Positions 32,929 to 34,966 of a stretch of DNA of 34,966 bases are shown here, piece after piece. The notes under the pieces were generated by a model. That model was not told the origin of the DNA. It saw only the letters and a list, made by a program, of their open reading frames with translations, and did no database searches. This DNA comes from a virus: positions 1-34,966 of the IMG/VR virus record IMGVR_UViG_3300035682_000104. One strand, given 5' to 3'. The translations under genes were made by a program, and so were the position numbers. Numbering within the stretch: position 1 is the stretch's first letter; the number at the start of each line of letters is the position of its first letter.

Positions 32929-33782
32929 ATAACTTGTTTTTCTATTTCTTCTATTTTATTAATAATTGCTTCTGCTTGTATTTTATGCGCGGTTAATGAG
33001 GTATGTCCATTTACTACATTTTTTCCTATGGATTGAAAGTATGGGTCATCGTGAATACTCATGCCTATCGGTCTATCGTTTCTACTTTGTAAATCCCATA
33101 TTGAACTATATGTAATACCATTCACATTATATTCTATAAATCTATCTTCTAAAAATGAATTGTTTTTAATATATGGTATTAATTCGTTTTGCCAAGTATG
33201 TATTAAACACTTTTTTACACCCTTTGATTCATAGTATCTAAATTTTTCTTCTACCATTTTTGCAAATGCATCTAAAAAAACATGCATATATTTTTTTATA
33301 TCACCATCATATGTTTCTTCTAAATATTTATCGAATTCCGTAGTTTTTATAGATTGTTGTGAATTAAGATTACATTTTCTTACTTCACCATTATAAGTAA
33401 ATTCAGTGTCTGCTCTAAACATATCAGTAAGTTGCACTACTATATAATCAAAATCTTCTAATTCCATTCTAAACATTCTATGACCTACCGGACTACCATT
33501 TGCAGGCACATAATTAATTTGCCATTGTGTATTTAGTGTATCTATAAATTGAAATATTTGTACATTATCACCACCATTACTATCTCTACAATATTCAAAT
33601 GTTTCAAAATGTGTAGCAACTTGTCTTGCAAATCTTTTTGATTTAATAAATTCTACATGAGCAGGCGTATAATCTTCTCTGTAATGCTGAGTTGCATTCC
33701 ATTTAATATTAGGGAGGTGAGAGTAATATTGTAATCCCTCTCCCCAAGTAAACGAATCACCTGCAAATATAATACCTTTCAT
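32889..33782 (-). CDS. SGNH/GDSL-hydrolase-like protein (first paralogue)
   Basis: Block I is FAGDSFTWGEGLQYY with nucleophile candidate Ser10. YIVVQLTDMFRADTEF is block III-like, and CLIHTWQNELIPYI follows. The C-terminal VNGHTSLTAHKIQAEAI occupies the DxH position but has Asn-Gly-His where the two paralogues have Asp-Asp-His and Asp-Pro-His, so the charge-relay Asp may be replaced. The protein is cytosolic by sequence, with no signal peptide. It begins with a one-base overlap on the SDR gene, consistent with a sugar O-acyl esterase or transferase in the same pathway; the substrate is unknown. Confidence 0.65.
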   Translation of the reverse strand: MKGIIFAGDSFTWGEGLQYYSHLPNIKWNATQHYREDYTPAHVEFIKSKRFARQVATHFETFEYCRDSNGGDNVQIFQFIDTLNTQWQINYVPANGSPVGHRMFRMELEDFDYIVVQLTDMFRADTEFTYNGEVRKCNLNSQQSIKTTEFDKYLEETYDGDIKKYMHVFLDAFAKMVEEKFRYYESKGVKKCLIHTWQNELIPYIKNNSFLEDRFIEYNVNGITYSSIWDLQSRNDRPIGMSIHDDPYFQSIGKNVVNGHTSLTAHKIQAEAIINKIEEIEKQVIWQTQNTPRTKML

Positions 33783-34759
33783 TAGTTTTGAAATTCTGAT
33801 TTATTTTCTAAATACCATTCATACGCATTAGCTAATCCATCTTCTAACGATGTACTTGCTTGCCATCCTAAGTTATCAAAAATCTTAAATGAATCAATCT
33901 TACGAGTTGGAATCATTGATGGTTTACCTTTAATAAATTCAGTTGGTGCATCAAAGTTTGCAATTCTTTTCATTATTTCTAATACTTCTAATACAGAATA
34001 TACTCTATTAGAACCTACATTATAAACTTGATAATCTTCTTTTTCTTTTTCCATTACTATTTGCAATGCTTCTACGAAATCTTCGATGTATAATAAATCT
34101 CTCAATTCACTACCATCACCCCATACAGGAATTGGATTCATTTGGTCTGCTACTTTTCTAATTGTTGCCGGAGTAACATGACACTTATTGAAATCGTATT
34201 TATCATGTGGACCAAATAAATTAGCTGGTCTGATAATTGTACATTTCATTTTAACCGGTAAATACTTTGCGTATAATTCACATTGAACTTCTGCATATCT
34301 TTTCATCCAACCCACAGGGAAGTAAACAGGATATGGTTCATCAAATAGGAAATCGGTCTCTACTACGGGCTTATCTCCTTTTGGTGGGTAAACTGTATTA
34401 GATGATAAGAAGATGTAATGTTGAACCTTATTTCTCCAACTGGCATCAATTAAGAAATTGTTCATTGCTACGTTTGGTGTAACATGTGCCAATGGGTCAA
34501 CTATGGTGTCTACTGCGTTTGATGTACTTGCTGCTGCGTGATATACTACATCAATTCCTTTGGTTGCATCTAAACACCCTTCGTATGTTTTTAAATCAAA
34601 ATGAACATACTCTACTCCATCAATTGGTGTTCGTACTCCTCTTTTGTGTAAATTAACTCTAATGTTTGTGTAACCTTCTTTGTGTAATCGGTTTGTTAAA
34701 TTTTGACCTACTAAGCCAGAACCACCTGTTATTAGGATTTTTGAATCTTTGTTTATCAT
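33782..34759 (-). CDS. NAD(P)-dependent sugar epimerase/dehydratase (GDP-L-fucose-synthase-like SDR)
   Basis: An extended SDR of 325 residues. The Rossmann motif TGGSGLVG is at 11-18, followed by DVVYHAAAS near residue 70. FLSSNTVYPP gives the active-site Ser (119/120). IIRPANLFGPHDKYDFNKCH followed by VTPATIRK closely parallels the NLYGPHDNF...SHVIPALLR block of GDP-fucose synthase. At the catalytic YxxxK, the aligned sequence is VGWMKRYAEVQ: Lys143 is kept but the Tyr position (139) is Val. Codons there read CCT GTG GGT TGG ATG AAA, so it is not a reading error on my side. Tyr136 and Tyr133 are nearby and might substitute. It likely makes or modifies an NDP-sugar for the cassette, or has become a binding protein. 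Confidence 0.85.
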   Translation of the reverse strand: MINKDSKILITGGSGLVGQNLTNRLHKEGYTNIRVNLHKRGVRTPIDGVEYVHFDLKTYEGCLDATKGIDVVYHAAASTSNAVDTIVDPLAHVTPNVAMNNFLIDASWRNKVQHYIFLSSNTVYPPKGDKPVVETDFLFDEPYPVYFPVGWMKRYAEVQCELYAKYLPVKMKCTIIRPANLFGPHDKYDFNKCHVTPATIRKVADQMNPIPVWGDGSELRDLLYIEDFVEALQIVMEKEKEDYQVYNVGSNRVYSVLEVLEIMKRIANFDAPTEFIKGKPSMIPTRKIDSFKIFDNLGWQASTSLEDGLANAYEWYLENKSEFQN

Positions 34760-34763
34760 ATTA

Positions 34764-34966
34764 TTATTTTGCGTTTATTATAAAACTTATTAATGCTTTT
34801 CTTTCAAAATTTGGATTTACAATCGGTTTTACTTCATGTTCTAAATTTGCCTTAGTAAAATCTAATATAGCAAAGTTACCAAATTCTGGTGTAATTTCCA
34901 ATTTATTTCCATCTAAATCTGTAATTATTAATTCTCCACCATCTCCTTTTTTCCAATCTTTATTTA
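34764..34966 (-). CDS. 2OG-Fe(II) oxygenase, C-terminal part (runs off the right edge)
   Basis: A partial frame whose stop codon TAA is at 34764-34766, with 67 codons inside the window. It reads NKDWKKGDGGELIITDLDGN at the edge, then ITPEFGNFAILDFTKANLEH, then EVKPIVNPNFERKALISFII. This is the C-terminal end of a prolyl-4-hydroxylase-type double-stranded beta helix: the YLNxxW..GGEL strand, the distal metal-binding His in HEV, and the 2-oxoglutarate-binding Arg in ERKAL. The HxD half lies off the window. It precedes the SDR gene by 4 nt. Such oxygenases are frequent in T4-type phages, with protein or sugar hydroxylation proposed; the substrate is unknown. Confidence 0.8.
   Translation of the reverse strand, partial: NKDWKKGDGGELIITDLDGNKLEITPEFGNFAILDFTKANLEHEVKPIVNPNFERKALISFIINAK

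Noticed and set aside
1-34966. tRNA genes, integrase, insertion sequences, attachment sites
   Set aside because: I looked in the intergenic gaps and found no tRNA-like cloverleaf, transposase or recombinase motif; the gaps are nearly all too short to hold them.

Overview
This AT-rich window is part of a tailed-phage (myovirus) genome built on the T4 plan. Every gene I accept lies on the minus strand, so the biological reading order runs from position 34966 down to 1. The T4-type set is recognisable by motif: large terminase (gp17-like), portal (gp20), prohead protease (gp21), an acidic core/scaffold protein (gp22-like), major capsid protein (gp23), then neck and tail-completion proteins (gp13, gp14 and gp15-like) and tail fibres. 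The host is most likely a member of the Bacteroidota. That rests on the fibre style (repeated ATTGSNTF modules), the style of the membrane-anchored protein at 24575-25213 and the AT-rich start regions. It is inference, not proof. TAG and TAA stops are both used, so the standard bacterial code fits.

Layout from right to left. (1) 34966-30061 is a tightly overlapping cassette: the C-terminal end of a 2OG-Fe(II) oxygenase, a GDP-fucose-synthase-like SDR whose catalytic Tyr position is Val, two SGNH-hydrolase-like proteins, a stand-alone transketolase pyrimidine domain, a glycosyltransferase-like protein and a 39-residue basic protein. It looks like a sugar or surface-decoration module. (2) 30045-25888 encodes a 1385-residue protein that joins a GRFQPFHKGH nucleotidyltransferase, a ParB-like DGHHRW domain, a glycine-rich segment and a C-terminal domain with ligase-type KxDG motifs. 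(3) 25856-22986 holds a Cys4 protein, a membrane-anchored protein and the terminase. (4) 22949-12291 is the head module. It also contains a GH19 endolysin, an EF-hand protein, two proteins with T4-internal-protein-like leaders and a ribosomal protein bS21 gene. (5) 12290-11793 holds two strong terminators bracketing a small structural gene; a third SGNH-like gene follows. (6) 10710-7125 holds neck and tail-completion genes, three of which in a row share one C-terminal beta domain. (7) 7110-1 holds four fibre genes, including a 1822-residue fibre of alternating Ser/Ala coils and beta modules.

How it fits together. gp21-type cleavage sites ([LI]xE before A or G) sit about nine or ten residues into the scaffold, two head-module proteins and the 1385-residue protein. 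They recur at the domain borders of that giant protein. I infer that several non-structural proteins are loaded into the prohead, trimmed by gp21 and possibly injected with the DNA, as T4 Alt and the internal proteins are. The phage bS21 together with many AGGA-type ribosome sites suggests that translation is retuned in favour of late phage messages. No intergenic gap exceeds 300 bases; the largest is 15136-15310. I saw no tRNA, CRISPR array, insertion sequence or integrase.
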